Source of the DNA: Leyella stercorea
GTDB taxonomy: Bacteria; Bacteroidota; Bacteroidia; Bacteroidales; Bacteroidaceae
Assembly: GCF_021531655.1 (NCBI RefSeq)
Contig: NZ_JADYUF010000041.1
Span: 1 to 32,316 of the forward strand
Direction: 5' to 3'
DNA: 32,316 nt
A program made the position numbers and the translations under genes. Within the stretch, counting starts at the first letter, position 1, and each line of letters starts with the position of its first letter. The notes beneath the pieces were generated by a model. It worked only from the letters and a program-made list of their open reading frames with translations. It was not told the origin of the DNA and ran no database searches. Of the stretch, positions 20,578 to 28,857 are shown piece after piece.

Positions 20578-21921
20578 ATGAAAAAGACATTAATACTCAT
20601 AGCAGCAGCAATTATGGGCTTCTCAACCCCAATCCTCGCGCAGAGCGACGACAATGAGAAGGAAATCACCGTAACTAACGCTCAAGGCAAGAAAGAGGTT
20701 ATCTACCTGCCCGAAGCGATGACAGCCGAATTCGACAGCTTGCTTTCGGCATACAACAACAAGACATATCTGCAGGTCAACAACGACTGCAATATGTCGG
20801 ACATCAACCCCGTCTACTCACCCGAAGTGTACAAGGAGCGACTGGCACGCATTCCTTCGGTCATCGAAATGCCATACAACGAAGTGGTACAGCAGTTCAT
20901 CGACCGATACAGCGGACGCCTGCGCCGTTCTGTAAGCTTAATGCTTGGCGCACAAAACTTCTACATGCCGCTATTTGAAGAGGCTCTCGAAACATACGGA
21001 CTGCCTCTCGAACTGAAGTATCTGCCCGTAATCGAGTCGGCACTCAACCCCAACGCCGTGTCGCGTGTGGGTGCTACAGGATTGTGGCAGTTTATGCTTG
21101 CTACCGGAAAGCGCTATGGCCTTGAGGTGAACTCACTCGTTGACGAGCGCCGCGACCCCGTTCTCTCGTCCTATGCAGCAGCACAATACCTGCGCGATCT
21201 GTACAAGATATTCGGCGACTGGAACCTCGTTATCGCTGCATACAACTGCGGTCCGGACAATATCAACAAGGCAATACACCGCTCAAAGGGCGAGAAAGAC
21301 TACTGGCAGATATATCCCTATCTGCCGAAGGAGACACGCGGATATGTGCCGGCATTCATTGCCGCCAACTATATAATGAATTATTACTGCGACCACAACA
21401 TCTGTCCGATGCGTGCCGAACTGCCTGCCAAGACCGACACGGTAGTGGTAAACCGCGACATACACTTCGAGCAGATAGCAAAGGTGCTGAACATGGATGT
21501 CAATCAAATCAAACAACTCAACCCGCAGTATCGACGCAACATCATCAACGGCAACACCAAGCCCTCAGCTGTACGCCTGCCGGCTACATTGGTGAGCAGC
21601 TTCATCGACAACGAAGACTCTATATACGCCTACCGACCCGAAGAATTGCTGGCAAAACGTACTGAGGTGGAGGTGAACAACACCACTCCTACATACTCAC
21701 GCAGCAACACTTCAAGCTCACGAAGCCACAGTTCTGCCTCAGCAAGACGCGGTCGCAACAAGAAGAAGCGTTCACGTGGCGGTCGCAGCGTTACAATCCG
21801 CCAGGGCGATACTCTGTCGGAGATTGCAGCACGCAACGGCACGACTGTGAAAAAGCTCAAGCGACTGAACAAAATCAGCGGAAGCAGCATTCGTGCCGGC
21901 AAGAAAATCAGAATCAAATAA
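20578..21921 (+). CDS. mltD: LysM-containing lytic transglycosylase (MltD-like)
   Basis: A 447-residue periplasmic murein hydrolase. ATG at 20578 is used; a TTG one codon earlier is possible. A signal peptide (1-22, ending PILAQ) lacks a lipobox cysteine, unlike E. coli MltD. The SLT domain (about 105-235) contains the catalytic Glu153 in LPVIESALNP, GATGLWQFM and AAYNCGPDNINKA. A LysM-like segment covers about 288-325 and a clear C-terminal LysM covers about 403-447 (IRQGDTLSEIAARNGTTVKKLKRLN). They are separated by a Ser/Arg/Lys-rich linker (about 370-402). It cleaves glycan strands to 1,6-anhydro ends during wall growth. It lies downstream of parAB-DUF5683 on the same strand. Confidence 0.93.
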   Translation: MKKTLILIAAAIMGFSTPILAQSDDNEKEITVTNAQGKKEVIYLPEAMTAEFDSLLSAYNNKTYLQVNNDCNMSDINPVYSPEVYKERLARIPSVIEMPYNEVVQQFIDRYSGRLRRSVSLMLGAQNFYMPLFEEALETYGLPLELKYLPVIESALNPNAVSRVGATGLWQFMLATGKRYGLEVNSLVDERRDPVLSSYAAAQYLRDLYKIFGDWNLVIAAYNCGPDNINKAIHRSKGEKDYWQIYPYLPKETRGYVPAFIAANYIMNYYCDHNICPMRAELPAKTDTVVVNRDIHFEQIAKVLNMDVNQIKQLNPQYRRNIINGNTKPSAVRLPATLVSSFIDNEDSIYAYRPEELLAKRTEVEVNNTTPTYSRSNTSSSRSHSSASARRGRNKKKRSRGGRSVTIRQGDTLSEIAARNGTTVKKLKRLNKISGSSIRAGKKIRIK

Positions 21922-21926
21922 TATAA

Positions 21927-21974
21927 GTAGGCAGACCAATTCTGTCTACCGGAACGGCGGGTTCATGTCCGCCG
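21927..21974 (+). other. Two tandem hairpins between mltD and rel
   Basis: GTAGGCAGA (21927-21935) pairs with TCTGTCTAC (21941-21949) using one G-U. CGGCGG (21955-21960) pairs with CCGCCG (21969-21974). No T run follows, so this may be a weak terminator, a processing site or part of the rel leader. Confidence 0.4.
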
Positions 21975-22053
21975 CTCTGTATTTACATACAAATATGTCT
22001 CTTGACAACAAGGCACAAGCCTGAATCTGTAACCTGAATTACGTATTAACTTA

Positions 22054-22062
22054 AAGGGAGGA
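22054..22062 (+). promoter_or_regulatory. Shine-Dalgarno-like sequence of rel
   Basis: AAGGGAGGACCCT lies shortly before the rel ATG at 22071. A purine-rich GGGAGGA of this kind is uncommon in Bacteroidota leaders. GGG and CCC around AGGA could pair and mask it. Confidence 0.45.
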
Positions 22063-22070
22063 CCCTAACT

Positions 22071-24341
22071 ATGGACGACCAGAACTTGAAAGACCAACAG
22101 CGAGAAGCCGCTGACAACAAAATGATTGAGGACGCATTCAACGAAGTTCTCAAGATATACCTTGCATCACGACACCGCAGAAAGGTTGACATCATAAATA
22201 AAGCTTTCAACTTTGCACGACAGGCTCACAAAGGCGTGCGCCGACTTTCGGGCGAACCGTACATCATGCATCCTATTGCTGTGGCACGAATTGCCGTTGA
22301 GGAGATGGGACTCGGTTCTACCAGCATCTGCGCAGCGCTGCTCCACGACGTTGTGGAGGACACCGACTATACCGTCGAGGACATCTCCAACATCTTCGGC
22401 GAACGCATTGCGCACATCGTCGACGGTCTGACCAAGATTTCAGGCGGCATCTTCGGCGACCGTGCATCAGCCCAAGCCGAAAACTTCAAGAAGCTTCTGC
22501 TCACCATGAGCGACGACATACGCGTCATACTTATTAAGATATGCGACCGTCTGCACAACATGCGCACACTCGCTTCGCAGCCAGCCAACAAGCAGTACAA
22601 GATAGCCGGCGAGACCATGTACATCTATGCGCCACTGGCAAACCGACTCGGACTGAACAAGATAAAGACCGAACTGGAGGACCTTTCGTTCAAGTATGAG
22701 CATCCAGACGAGTACAACTACATCAAGAACAAGCTCGCCGACACACAGGCGCAACGCGATACGCTCTTCGCAAAGTTCACCGGACCTATACGCGAGGCTC
22801 TCGACCGTATGGGAATACAGTACGAACTCAAGGCACGCGTCAAAAGCCCCTACTCCATCTGGAACAAGATGCAGAACAAGCACGTCACATTCGAGGAGAT
22901 ATACGACATCCTGGCTGTGCGCATTATATATACGCCTAAGGTGCGTTCGGAGGAAATCAACGAATGCTTCAAGATATACGTGGCAATAAGCCAGATATAC
23001 AAGTCGCACCCCGACCGACTGCGCGACTGGGTGAACCATCCCAAAGCCAACGGCTATCAGGCTCTGCACGTGACGCTGATGTCGAAGCAAGGCAAGTGGA
23101 TTGAGGTGCAGATACGCTCCGACCATATGGACGAGGTGGCAGAACAGGGATTTGCAGCACACTGGAAGTACAAGGAAGGCGACAACGAAAACGTTGACGA
23201 CGATTCCGAACTCAACAACTGGCTGTCGACAATCAAGGAGATTCTTGACGACCCGCAGCCCGATGCGATGGACTTTCTCGACACTATCAAGCTCAATCTC
23301 TTCGCAAGCGAGATATTCGTATTCACACCGAAGGGCGAAATCAAGACTATGCCTGCCGGATGTACGGCGCTCGACTTCGCTTTCCAGATACACACCTTCC
23401 TCGGCTCGCATTGTATCGGTGCCAAGGTGAACCACAAGCTCGTGCCGCTGAGCCATCATCTGCAGAGCGGCGACCAGGTTGAAATCCTATCCTCAAAGTC
23501 GCAACATGTGCAGCCATCGTGGATCAACTTCGTGTCAACGGCTAAAGCCAAGCAAAAGGTTATGGCTATACTGCGACGCGACAACCGCGAAACCCAGAAG
23601 AAGGGCGAGCAGATTCTCGACGACTGGTTGAAGAAGAACGAGCTCGAGATGACCACTCCAGTGCTCAACAAGCTGTGCGAAGTCCACGACATGCAGAAGC
23701 ACGAAGACCTCTTTCTTGCCATCGGACGACGCACAATACTGCTCGGTGACAAGGACGTTGAGGAACTGCTTGAAAAGAAGAAGAAGAACGAGACGACCAG
23801 CAGCTGGCTCAAGTATGTGCCCTTCTTCGGCCATAGCGAGAAGAAGGAAGGCAAGAAGGACAACTTCTTCATTGTCGGCGAAGGCTTCAACAAGAAGAAA
23901 CCCGTCATCATCAACGAGGAGAATATCTCGCAATTCATATTCCCCGCCTGTTGCCACGCTATTCCGGGCGATGACATACTGGGATATATCGACAACAAGA
24001 ACCGCATCGAAATACACCGTCGCGACTGCACCGTGGCAAACAAACTGAAAGCAGCCTATGGCAAACGCATTCTCGATGCCAAGTGGGACATGCATCAGGT
24101 GATGTTCTTCGACGCTACAATCGAGATACGAGGCATCGACCGCAAGCGCATGCTGCACGACGTTTCGGAGGTGATTTCCGACAAGCTCGATGTCAACATC
24201 CACAAGATGACCATCGAAAGCAACGAAGGAATATTCGACGGACAGATTGAAATACGCGTACACGACCGTGATGAAGTGAAGAAGATTATGGGCGAACTAC
24301 GCAAGATTGAAGACATAAAGGAAGTGCTGCAGATACTCTAA
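22071..24341 (+). CDS. rel: Bifunctional (p)ppGpp synthetase/hydrolase (RelA/SpoT homologue)
   Basis: A 756-residue long RSH protein. The HD hydrolase domain (about 45-200) keeps HPIAVA with His67 and the pair LLHDVVED (His92-Asp93), so hydrolase activity is expected. The synthetase domain (about 240-370) has RVKSPYSIWNKM, YDILAVRI, GYQALHVTL and EVQIRSDHMDEVAEQG with Glu345. The EVQIR form is typical of bifunctional Rel/SpoT. A TGS domain (about 413-475), a zinc-finger/conserved-Cys region with FPACCHAIPGDDI and a C-terminal ACT domain (about 680-756) follow. It makes and degrades the stringent-response alarmone at the ribosome. Confidence 0.96.
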   Translation: MDDQNLKDQQREAADNKMIEDAFNEVLKIYLASRHRRKVDIINKAFNFARQAHKGVRRLSGEPYIMHPIAVARIAVEEMGLGSTSICAALLHDVVEDTDYTVEDISNIFGERIAHIVDGLTKISGGIFGDRASAQAENFKKLLLTMSDDIRVILIKICDRLHNMRTLASQPANKQYKIAGETMYIYAPLANRLGLNKIKTELEDLSFKYEHPDEYNYIKNKLADTQAQRDTLFAKFTGPIREALDRMGIQYELKARVKSPYSIWNKMQNKHVTFEEIYDILAVRIIYTPKVRSEEINECFKIYVAISQIYKSHPDRLRDWVNHPKANGYQALHVTLMSKQGKWIEVQIRSDHMDEVAEQGFAAHWKYKEGDNENVDDDSELNNWLSTIKEILDDPQPDAMDFLDTIKLNLFASEIFVFTPKGEIKTMPAGCTALDFAFQIHTFLGSHCIGAKVNHKLVPLSHHLQSGDQVEILSSKSQHVQPSWINFVSTAKAKQKVMAILRRDNRETQKKGEQILDDWLKKNELEMTTPVLNKLCEVHDMQKHEDLFLAIGRRTILLGDKDVEELLEKKKKNETTSSWLKYVPFFGHSEKKEGKKDNFFIVGEGFNKKKPVIINEENISQFIFPACCHAIPGDDILGYIDNKNRIEIHRRDCTVANKLKAAYGKRILDAKWDMHQVMFFDATIEIRGIDRKRMLHDVSEVISDKLDVNIHKMTIESNEGIFDGQIEIRVHDRDEVKKIMGELRKIEDIKEVLQIL

Positions 24342-24374
24342 CAAGCGCTGCATATAATATAAATAAGGTGTATT

Positions 24375-25157
24375 ATGGAAAGGAAATGCCTGTTTGAAGT
24401 ATGCGCCAATGGCGTGGAGAGTTGTCTGGCTGCACAGGAAGGCGGTGCCGACCGTGTGGAACTGTGCGCCGGAATACCTGAAGGCGGAACCACTCCGTCG
24501 TATGGCGAGATTAAGGTGGCGCGCCGATTGCTTGCCTCTACACGTCTGCACGTGATAATCCGACCGCGCGGAGGCGACTTTCTATACACTCCGCTCGAAG
24601 TGGAGCGCATGGAGGAGGACATAAGAATATGTAAGCAACTGGGTGTTGACGGCGTAGTGATAGGCTGCCTTAATGCCGACGGAACGCTCGATATGGATGC
24701 CAACCGACGTCTGGTGGAGGCTGCCGAGGGCATGTCGGTGACATTCCACCGCGCTTTCGACCGCTGCAACAATCCTCACGAGGCGCTCTGTCAGCTCATA
24801 AAGCTTGGCATCGACCGCGTGCTTACATCCGGACAGCAGCCCACTGCCGAACAAGGCATACCGCTGCTCAAGGAGCTTAACGCCCTTGCCGACGACCGTA
24901 TAACGATACTTGCAGGATGCGGAGTAAACGAGAGCAACATACGCAAGATACATGAGCTGACCGGCGTACACGAGTTTCACTTCTCGGCACGCACAGCTGT
25001 TAAGAGCCGTATGCAATATATCAACCCCGATGTATATATGGGAACGAAAGATGCCGACGAAGGTACGCTGATGTACACGTCGGCAGAAAGAGTAAAGGCT
25101 ACAATAAGGATGTGTCAAAACTCAATTATACGGGCTGAAAGCCCAATAAGCACATAG
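24375..25157 (+). CDS. cutC: CutC family protein with a repeat-derived C-terminus
   Basis: A 260-residue TIM-barrel protein of the CutC family (copper homeostasis by name; biochemical role unsettled). Family motifs: FEVCANGVESCLAAQEGGADRVELC cut here into FEVCANGVES, AAQEGGADRVELC, GGTTPS and IIRPRGGDF. Others are GVVIGCL, TFHRAFD, LTSGQQPTAEQG and ILAGCGVNE. Usual length is about 245-250. The repeat element at 25106-25348 begins inside the frame. The last 15 or so residues (MCQNSIIRAESPIST) and the TAG stop are encoded by its left end, so the native C-terminus was replaced. The barrel itself looks complete, and function is probably retained. Confidence 0.9.
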   Translation: MERKCLFEVCANGVESCLAAQEGGADRVELCAGIPEGGTTPSYGEIKVARRLLASTRLHVIIRPRGGDFLYTPLEVERMEEDIRICKQLGVDGVVIGCLNADGTLDMDANRRLVEAAEGMSVTFHRAFDRCNNPHEALCQLIKLGIDRVLTSGQQPTAEQGIPLLKELNALADDRITILAGCGVNESNIRKIHELTGVHEFHFSARTAVKSRMQYINPDVYMGTKDADEGTLMYTSAERVKATIRMCQNSIIRAESPIST

Positions 25158-25348
25158 CCCAAGGCAGCACTTTGGGTGTACGGATTGAAAATAGCAAAAC
25201 GCCCTGTAAGGGCAAAAGCATTGATAATTAACGCTTTTGCCCTTACAGGGCGCATTGTTTTTGGTGGTTTTTTACCTCAGGGCGTTGCCCTGGGCTATGT
25301 GCTTCTGCCCCATCGGGGCGTGCTGCTTTGAGTTTTGACTTTACCCTC
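25106..25348. repeat. Second complete hairpin-rich element, overlapping the 3' end of cutC
   Basis: It has the same architecture as 15405-15646. The left end is AAGGATGTGTCAAAACTCAA and the right end is complementary (TTGAGTTTTGACTTTACCCTC). Interior hairpins are GGGCTGAAAGCCC, GCCCTGTAAGGGCAAAAGC with GCTTTTGCCCTTACAGGGC (perfect), and GCCCCATCGGGGC. The left GCCCAAGGCAGCACTTTGGG arm pairs imperfectly with CTCAGGGCGTTGCCCTGGGC, so this copy is somewhat decayed. Together with the adjacent array it fills the 352-bp gap between cutC and pnuC. Confidence 0.8.
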
Positions 25349-25401
25349 CTTTTTTATTCAAGTATTCACTTGGTTTTTCCAAGAAAATCCTTCGCATTTT
25401 C

Positions 25402-25533
25402 AAAAGGAGTCCTTTTGCACTCCAAAACGAGTCCTTTTGCATGCCAAAACGAGTCCTTTTGCATTCCAAAACGAGTCCTTTTGCATTCCAGAAGGAGTCC
25501 TTTTGCACTCTAAAAGGAGTCCTTTTTCAGAGC
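25402..25533 (+). repeat. 22-bp-period array 2 (six units), entering the 3' end of pnuC
   Basis: GAGTCCTTTT recurs at 25407, 25429, 25451, 25473, 25495 and 25517, exactly every 22 bases. Units are AAAA(G/C)GAGTCCTTTTGCA followed by a variable TNCC-type end. Those with AAAAGGAGTCCTTTT are odd palindromes (AAAAGGA and TCCTTTT around one G). The last unit carries the pnuC stop codon. There are no unique spacers, so it is not a CRISPR array. Confidence 0.88.
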
Positions 25534-26109
25534 CATTGCTTTCCACTTGCGATAGCCCATTACCGCTATCACCACATACAGACCGTACAGTCCTGCCTTG
25601 AAGGGTATGCCCTTGACCAAATACAGATAGCAACAGACTGCATCAACGACTATCCAGAACGCCCATTGCTCTACGTATTTGCGTGCCAATGCCCACAAGC
25701 CGACGAAGCTTAGGGCATTGGTGAAGGCGTCGAGAGCCGGAACGGTAGAGTTGGTGAACTCGGTGAGCACGTAATATGTAGCCGCCCATGCCACTACGAG
25801 GAACACTCCGGCTGGCAGATACAGACGACCCGGCATGTGGGTGATTGGCATTGCGTCGCCCTGCTGCTGTCCGCGCTTCTTGCCGAAACGCCACACAGCA
25901 TAGCCGTATATTGCGGCAAGAGTGTAGTACACAGCCATACCGGCGTCGCCATACAGTCCGTGACTCCAGTAGAGATAAACATCGAGAGCCGGCATTATGA
26001 TGCCCACCACCCACAATGCTATGCTCGCACGATACTCAAGAATGAGATATACTATGCCGAGAACGGTAGTGAAGATGTCGAGTCCGTGCTCTATAATGTA
26101 ATCCATCAT
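25510..26109 (-). CDS. pnuC: PnuC-family vitamin transporter, probable thiamine permease (PnuT)
   Basis: A 199-residue inner-membrane protein of the PnuC family with about seven hydrophobic helices and the conserved segment EQWAFWIVVDAVCCYLYLVKG, here read as EQWAFWIVVD then KGIPFKAGLYG. PnuC proteins are facilitators for nicotinamide riboside, riboflavin or thiamine. Its position 7 bp after a TonB receptor led by a TPP riboswitch points to thiamine, as in the Bacteroides thiamine operon I recall. The last five codons (KKDSF) and the stop lie in the 22-bp array, so the original end was altered. ATG at 26106 is an equally good start. Confidence 0.88.
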   Translation of the reverse strand: MMDYIIEHGLDIFTTVLGIVYLILEYRASIALWVVGIIMPALDVYLYWSHGLYGDAGMAVYYTLAAIYGYAVWRFGKKRGQQQGDAMPITHMPGRLYLPAGVFLVVAWAATYYVLTEFTNSTVPALDAFTNALSFVGLWALARKYVEQWAFWIVVDAVCCYLYLVKGIPFKAGLYGLYVVIAVMGYRKWKAMALKKDSF

Positions 26110-26116
26110 CTATTGC

Positions 26117-28468
26117 TTAGAATTTCAGAGTGACGTGACCCATGCATGTGAAACCTGCCATCGGGATGTAGGCGAGTGTCGATGTGCGCTTGCCCTCGTT
26201 ATACCAGTCGTAGTAAACGTAGCCCGATGCAGCGTAATGGCGGTTGAAGATGTTGTTGAAGTCGATACCCAGTTTCACCTGCTTCATTCCAAGCGCCTTC
26301 GAAACCTTGCTTGTATAGTTGAAGGCGAGGTCGGTCTGCGAGTAGCTCGGGATTGAACGCTCCGAGCTTTCGGTGTTGTCGAGATACTGACGGCTCACGA
26401 AATTGGTGTGCCATGTAGCGCTGAATCCTCCGAAGTGTACGTCAACGAATCCGTTGAGGATGGCTGACGGCGAGTAAGAGAGGGTCGACTTGGCGTATGT
26501 ATTGTGTACAGCCTCGGTGTCCCAAGCCTCCACCTCCTCGGTGAAGTTCTTCAGCTTGTTCTGGCTCAGCGCAGCATTGCCCTCCAACGAGAGCCACTGC
26601 AGCGGGCTCCAACCTGCCGACAGCTCGGCACCAAGACGATAGCTGTTCTTGATATTGCTTGTAATAGCCTCGCCGATGTCGCTCTTTGCACCAGTCATTA
26701 CAAACTGGTTGATGTATCGCATATAATAAAGGTTGGCGCTTGCGTACCAGTTGGCGGTGCGATACTGATAGCCCAGCTCTGTATCAAAGAGATGTTCTGC
26801 CTTCGGAAGCGCTGCGCTGCTGTTGTCGGTGAAGTTGTTGCGCTCCGGTTCGCGGTTGGCGTAGGCTACTGAAGCGTAAGCCTTGTGGCCTCCACGTGTA
26901 TAGCTGATACCGGCTTTTGGATTGTAGAACACGTAAGTCTCGTCGATATTGAGCTGCTGCTGTGTATAGAACTTGCGGCCGTCCTTCTTTCCCTTGATGA
27001 ACTTGTCGTTCACTCCGTCGGTGGTATAGTCAACGATGCGCATCTGCATATCGGCAAACGCATTCCAACCCGAACCGAAATTGTATGCAGCCTTTACAAA
27101 CCAGCTGTAGTCGTTCTTGTCGGCATCCGAGTCGTAGTACTTGTACTTGCCGCCATCTGTCAGATACTGGCGCTCCACTTCCTCATTGGCTATATATGTA
27201 AGGTAGCCCCAGTGGTTGCAGCGGAACATCTGGGCGCTGAGTCCGCCGATTACGTCCCATGCGTCGTCATGATACGACACGTTGTAGAGGGCACCGTAGT
27301 TGTTCTGTGTAAGTCCCTTGCGGCGCACAGCCTCCGACTCAATCAGCTCACCGTCGGCATCATAAACGTTCAGTCCGAACTTCTTGCCGAGAGCCGAAGC
27401 ACGGCGGAACTCGTTGTAGTAGCCATAACCGTAGGTGTAGTGTACGGTAGCGTTGTGAGTCCAATGCTCCGACGGCTGCCATACAAAGTTGAGGATGTTA
27501 TGGTTCTGATAGAAGTTGTCGGTAGTCTGATTCCACTTGCGTCCGTCGCGGAAGTAGAACGACTTGGTAGAGAGACGACCGCCGTCGGTCGACGGGTAAA
27601 CAAGGTCTTCCATAAGCTGGTTGTATCGTCCCAGACCATAATTGTACATATCCTTATAGCTATTGATGCCATACGACGAGAGCGAGTAGCCGTCGTAGTC
27701 GCACGCAGCAACACCGTTCCATGCCTGACCGGTTTTCTCGAAGTTGCCGATGTTCTTGTAGCTCAACTTGAAGTTGCTGCCTATCCATGTCAATCCGCCG
27801 TAGTAAGAGCCCGAACGTCCGCTTGTGCCATGTATATAGCCGTCGGTGTTGGTCTCATGATAGGCACCGTCGAAGATAAGGCTGTTGCCGATGAGGTTGG
27901 CAGAGAAGTTGATGCCAGTGTTCCAAGTGTTGTACGAGCCGAACGAACCGGTCAGTTCAACGTACGGAACAGTTGATGGAGCCTTTGTGGCAAGCGAAAT
28001 ACTACCGCCGAAAGCGCCGTCGCCATTGGTAGAAGTGCCAATACCGCGCTGTATCTGGGCGCTGCCCAACAGCGAAGCATAGCTGTTCATGTTTGCCCAG
28101 AACACCGTCTGGTCCTCGGGGGAGTTAAGAGGCACACCGTCAATAGTGACGTTTATGCGGCTGCCACCGGCACCACGCATACGCATATACGTAGTTCCCG
28201 TGCCCATACCGTTCTCGCTCCATGCCAGCACACCGGGTGTTCGGCTGAAGAGGAATGGCATTTCCTTGCCTGAAGTGGCAAACTTCTGCAGTTCGCTGCT
28301 CTTGATGTTGGCCACCGCAAAGGGGGCGTTCTTGGGTGCACGTACACCCTTTACCACAACCTCGTGAAGGTTCTGCACCTTCAAGGTGTCAAGTGTGGTC
28401 TGCGCCTGTGCCATCTGAGCAGATGCAACACATGCTGCAGCCATAGCTACACCGATTGTCTTTTTCAT
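26117..28468 (-). CDS. TonB-dependent outer-membrane receptor, probable thiamine uptake
   Basis: A 783-residue receptor. The Met at 28468 is chosen because it starts the signal peptide (MKKTIGVAMAAACVASAQMA, ending QAQ); an upstream in-frame Met at 28501 would add 11 charged residues. A TonB-box-like HEVVVKG (35-41) precedes the plug (about 45-165; MRMRGAGGSRINVTIDGVPL, AQIQRGIGTSTNGDGAFGGS). The barrel ends in GHVTLKF. It has no carboxypeptidase-like N-terminal domain and no SusD partner, so it belongs to the vitamin/siderophore class. The TPP riboswitch in its leader and the PnuC-type gene behind it give the substrate assignment, which is inference from context. Confidence 0.93.
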   Translation of the reverse strand: MKKTIGVAMAAACVASAQMAQAQTTLDTLKVQNLHEVVVKGVRAPKNAPFAVANIKSSELQKFATSGKEMPFLFSRTPGVLAWSENGMGTGTTYMRMRGAGGSRINVTIDGVPLNSPEDQTVFWANMNSYASLLGSAQIQRGIGTSTNGDGAFGGSISLATKAPSTVPYVELTGSFGSYNTWNTGINFSANLIGNSLIFDGAYHETNTDGYIHGTSGRSGSYYGGLTWIGSNFKLSYKNIGNFEKTGQAWNGVAACDYDGYSLSSYGINSYKDMYNYGLGRYNQLMEDLVYPSTDGGRLSTKSFYFRDGRKWNQTTDNFYQNHNILNFVWQPSEHWTHNATVHYTYGYGYYNEFRRASALGKKFGLNVYDADGELIESEAVRRKGLTQNNYGALYNVSYHDDAWDVIGGLSAQMFRCNHWGYLTYIANEEVERQYLTDGGKYKYYDSDADKNDYSWFVKAAYNFGSGWNAFADMQMRIVDYTTDGVNDKFIKGKKDGRKFYTQQQLNIDETYVFYNPKAGISYTRGGHKAYASVAYANREPERNNFTDNSSAALPKAEHLFDTELGYQYRTANWYASANLYYMRYINQFVMTGAKSDIGEAITSNIKNSYRLGAELSAGWSPLQWLSLEGNAALSQNKLKNFTEEVEAWDTEAVHNTYAKSTLSYSPSAILNGFVDVHFGGFSATWHTNFVSRQYLDNTESSERSIPSYSQTDLAFNYTSKVSKALGMKQVKLGIDFNNIFNRHYAASGYVYYDWYNEGKRTSTLAYIPMAGFTCMGHVTLKF

Positions 28469-28542
28469 CTTTTTACCTGATTTTTTAACGTCATACGGCA
28501 TAAAAGTTTTCCTGAAATCATCCGCAATGACTAATAATACAT

Positions 28543-28645
28543 AAAAGGGGCTGCCCTTAATGCTTAACCTTTTCGCTACGCCGGTATTGTCCGGATCAGC
28601 TCTGAGGGTATAATCTCAGACGGAAATGTTCCGCCACCCCTTGGC
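28543..28645 (-). ncRNA. TPP (thiamine pyrophosphate) riboswitch
   Basis: On the minus strand the conserved aptamer parts appear in order: GGGGTGGCGG, a short P3-type hairpin, CTGAGATTATACCC (HMP-binding T-loop), and GCTGATCCGGACAATACCG followed by GCGTAGCGA (pyrophosphate arm). About 75 bases separate it from the receptor start. The distal CCCCTTTT (28543-28550) can pair with AAGGGG at the aptamer's 5' side (28637-28642). This offers an alternative fold that may act as the expression switch. High TPP should turn the uptake operon off. Confidence 0.93.
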
Positions 28646-28666
28646 ATGCACTTTGCATTCCGAGTG

Positions 28667-28698
28667 CAAAGTTAACAATATTTCGCTAAACTGACAAT
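28667..28698 (-). promoter_or_regulatory. Predicted promoter of the thiamine operon
   Basis: The minus strand reads ATTG, 20 bases, then TAACTTTG (28667-28674), close to the TTTG-N19-TAnnTTTG consensus. The TTGTCAGTTT around the -33 element (28688-28697 as its complement) is repeated at the divergent asnA promoter. An 8-bp inverted repeat (ACTTTGCA 28650-28657, TGCAAAGT 28665-28672) lies at the start-site region. Confidence 0.55.
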
Positions 28699-28800
28699 CT
28701 TTTCGGTGTAAAGACAAATATAGTTTGCCACATAACACTTGTCAATTTGATACAGTATTAATAATATAATATATCTTTTTAATATTTTATACCGTTTTCA

Positions 28801-28831
28801 TTTGTCAGTTTGCTACAATTTATTACCTTTG
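28801..28831 (+). promoter_or_regulatory. asnA promoter, exact Bacteroidota consensus
   Basis: TTTG (28801-28804), exactly 19 bases, then TACCTTTG (28824-28831). This is the textbook TTTG-N19-TAnnTTTG arrangement and predicts a leader of about 20 bases before the asnA ATG. The rest of the 28699-28800 spacer is AT-rich with one more TTGTCAATTTG at 28739-28749. Confidence 0.75.
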
Positions 28832-28857
28832 CAAAACGAAATTAAAAACACAACAAA

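Noticed and set aside
22467..23459. 330-codon open frame opposite rel
   Set aside because: Antisense shadow; rel is complete on the other strand.
25402..25533. CRISPR array
   Set aside because: Units abut with no unique spacers, the period is only 22 bp, and no cas genes are present.
25328..25713. Short frames reading through the 22-bp array with FAFQNESFCIP-like peptide repeats
   Set aside because: The period is not a multiple of three and each frame is short; the repeated peptide is a by-product of the DNA repeat.
26885..27976. 363-codon open frame opposite the TonB receptor
   Set aside because: Antisense shadow; composition is typical of reverse translation of a barrel protein.
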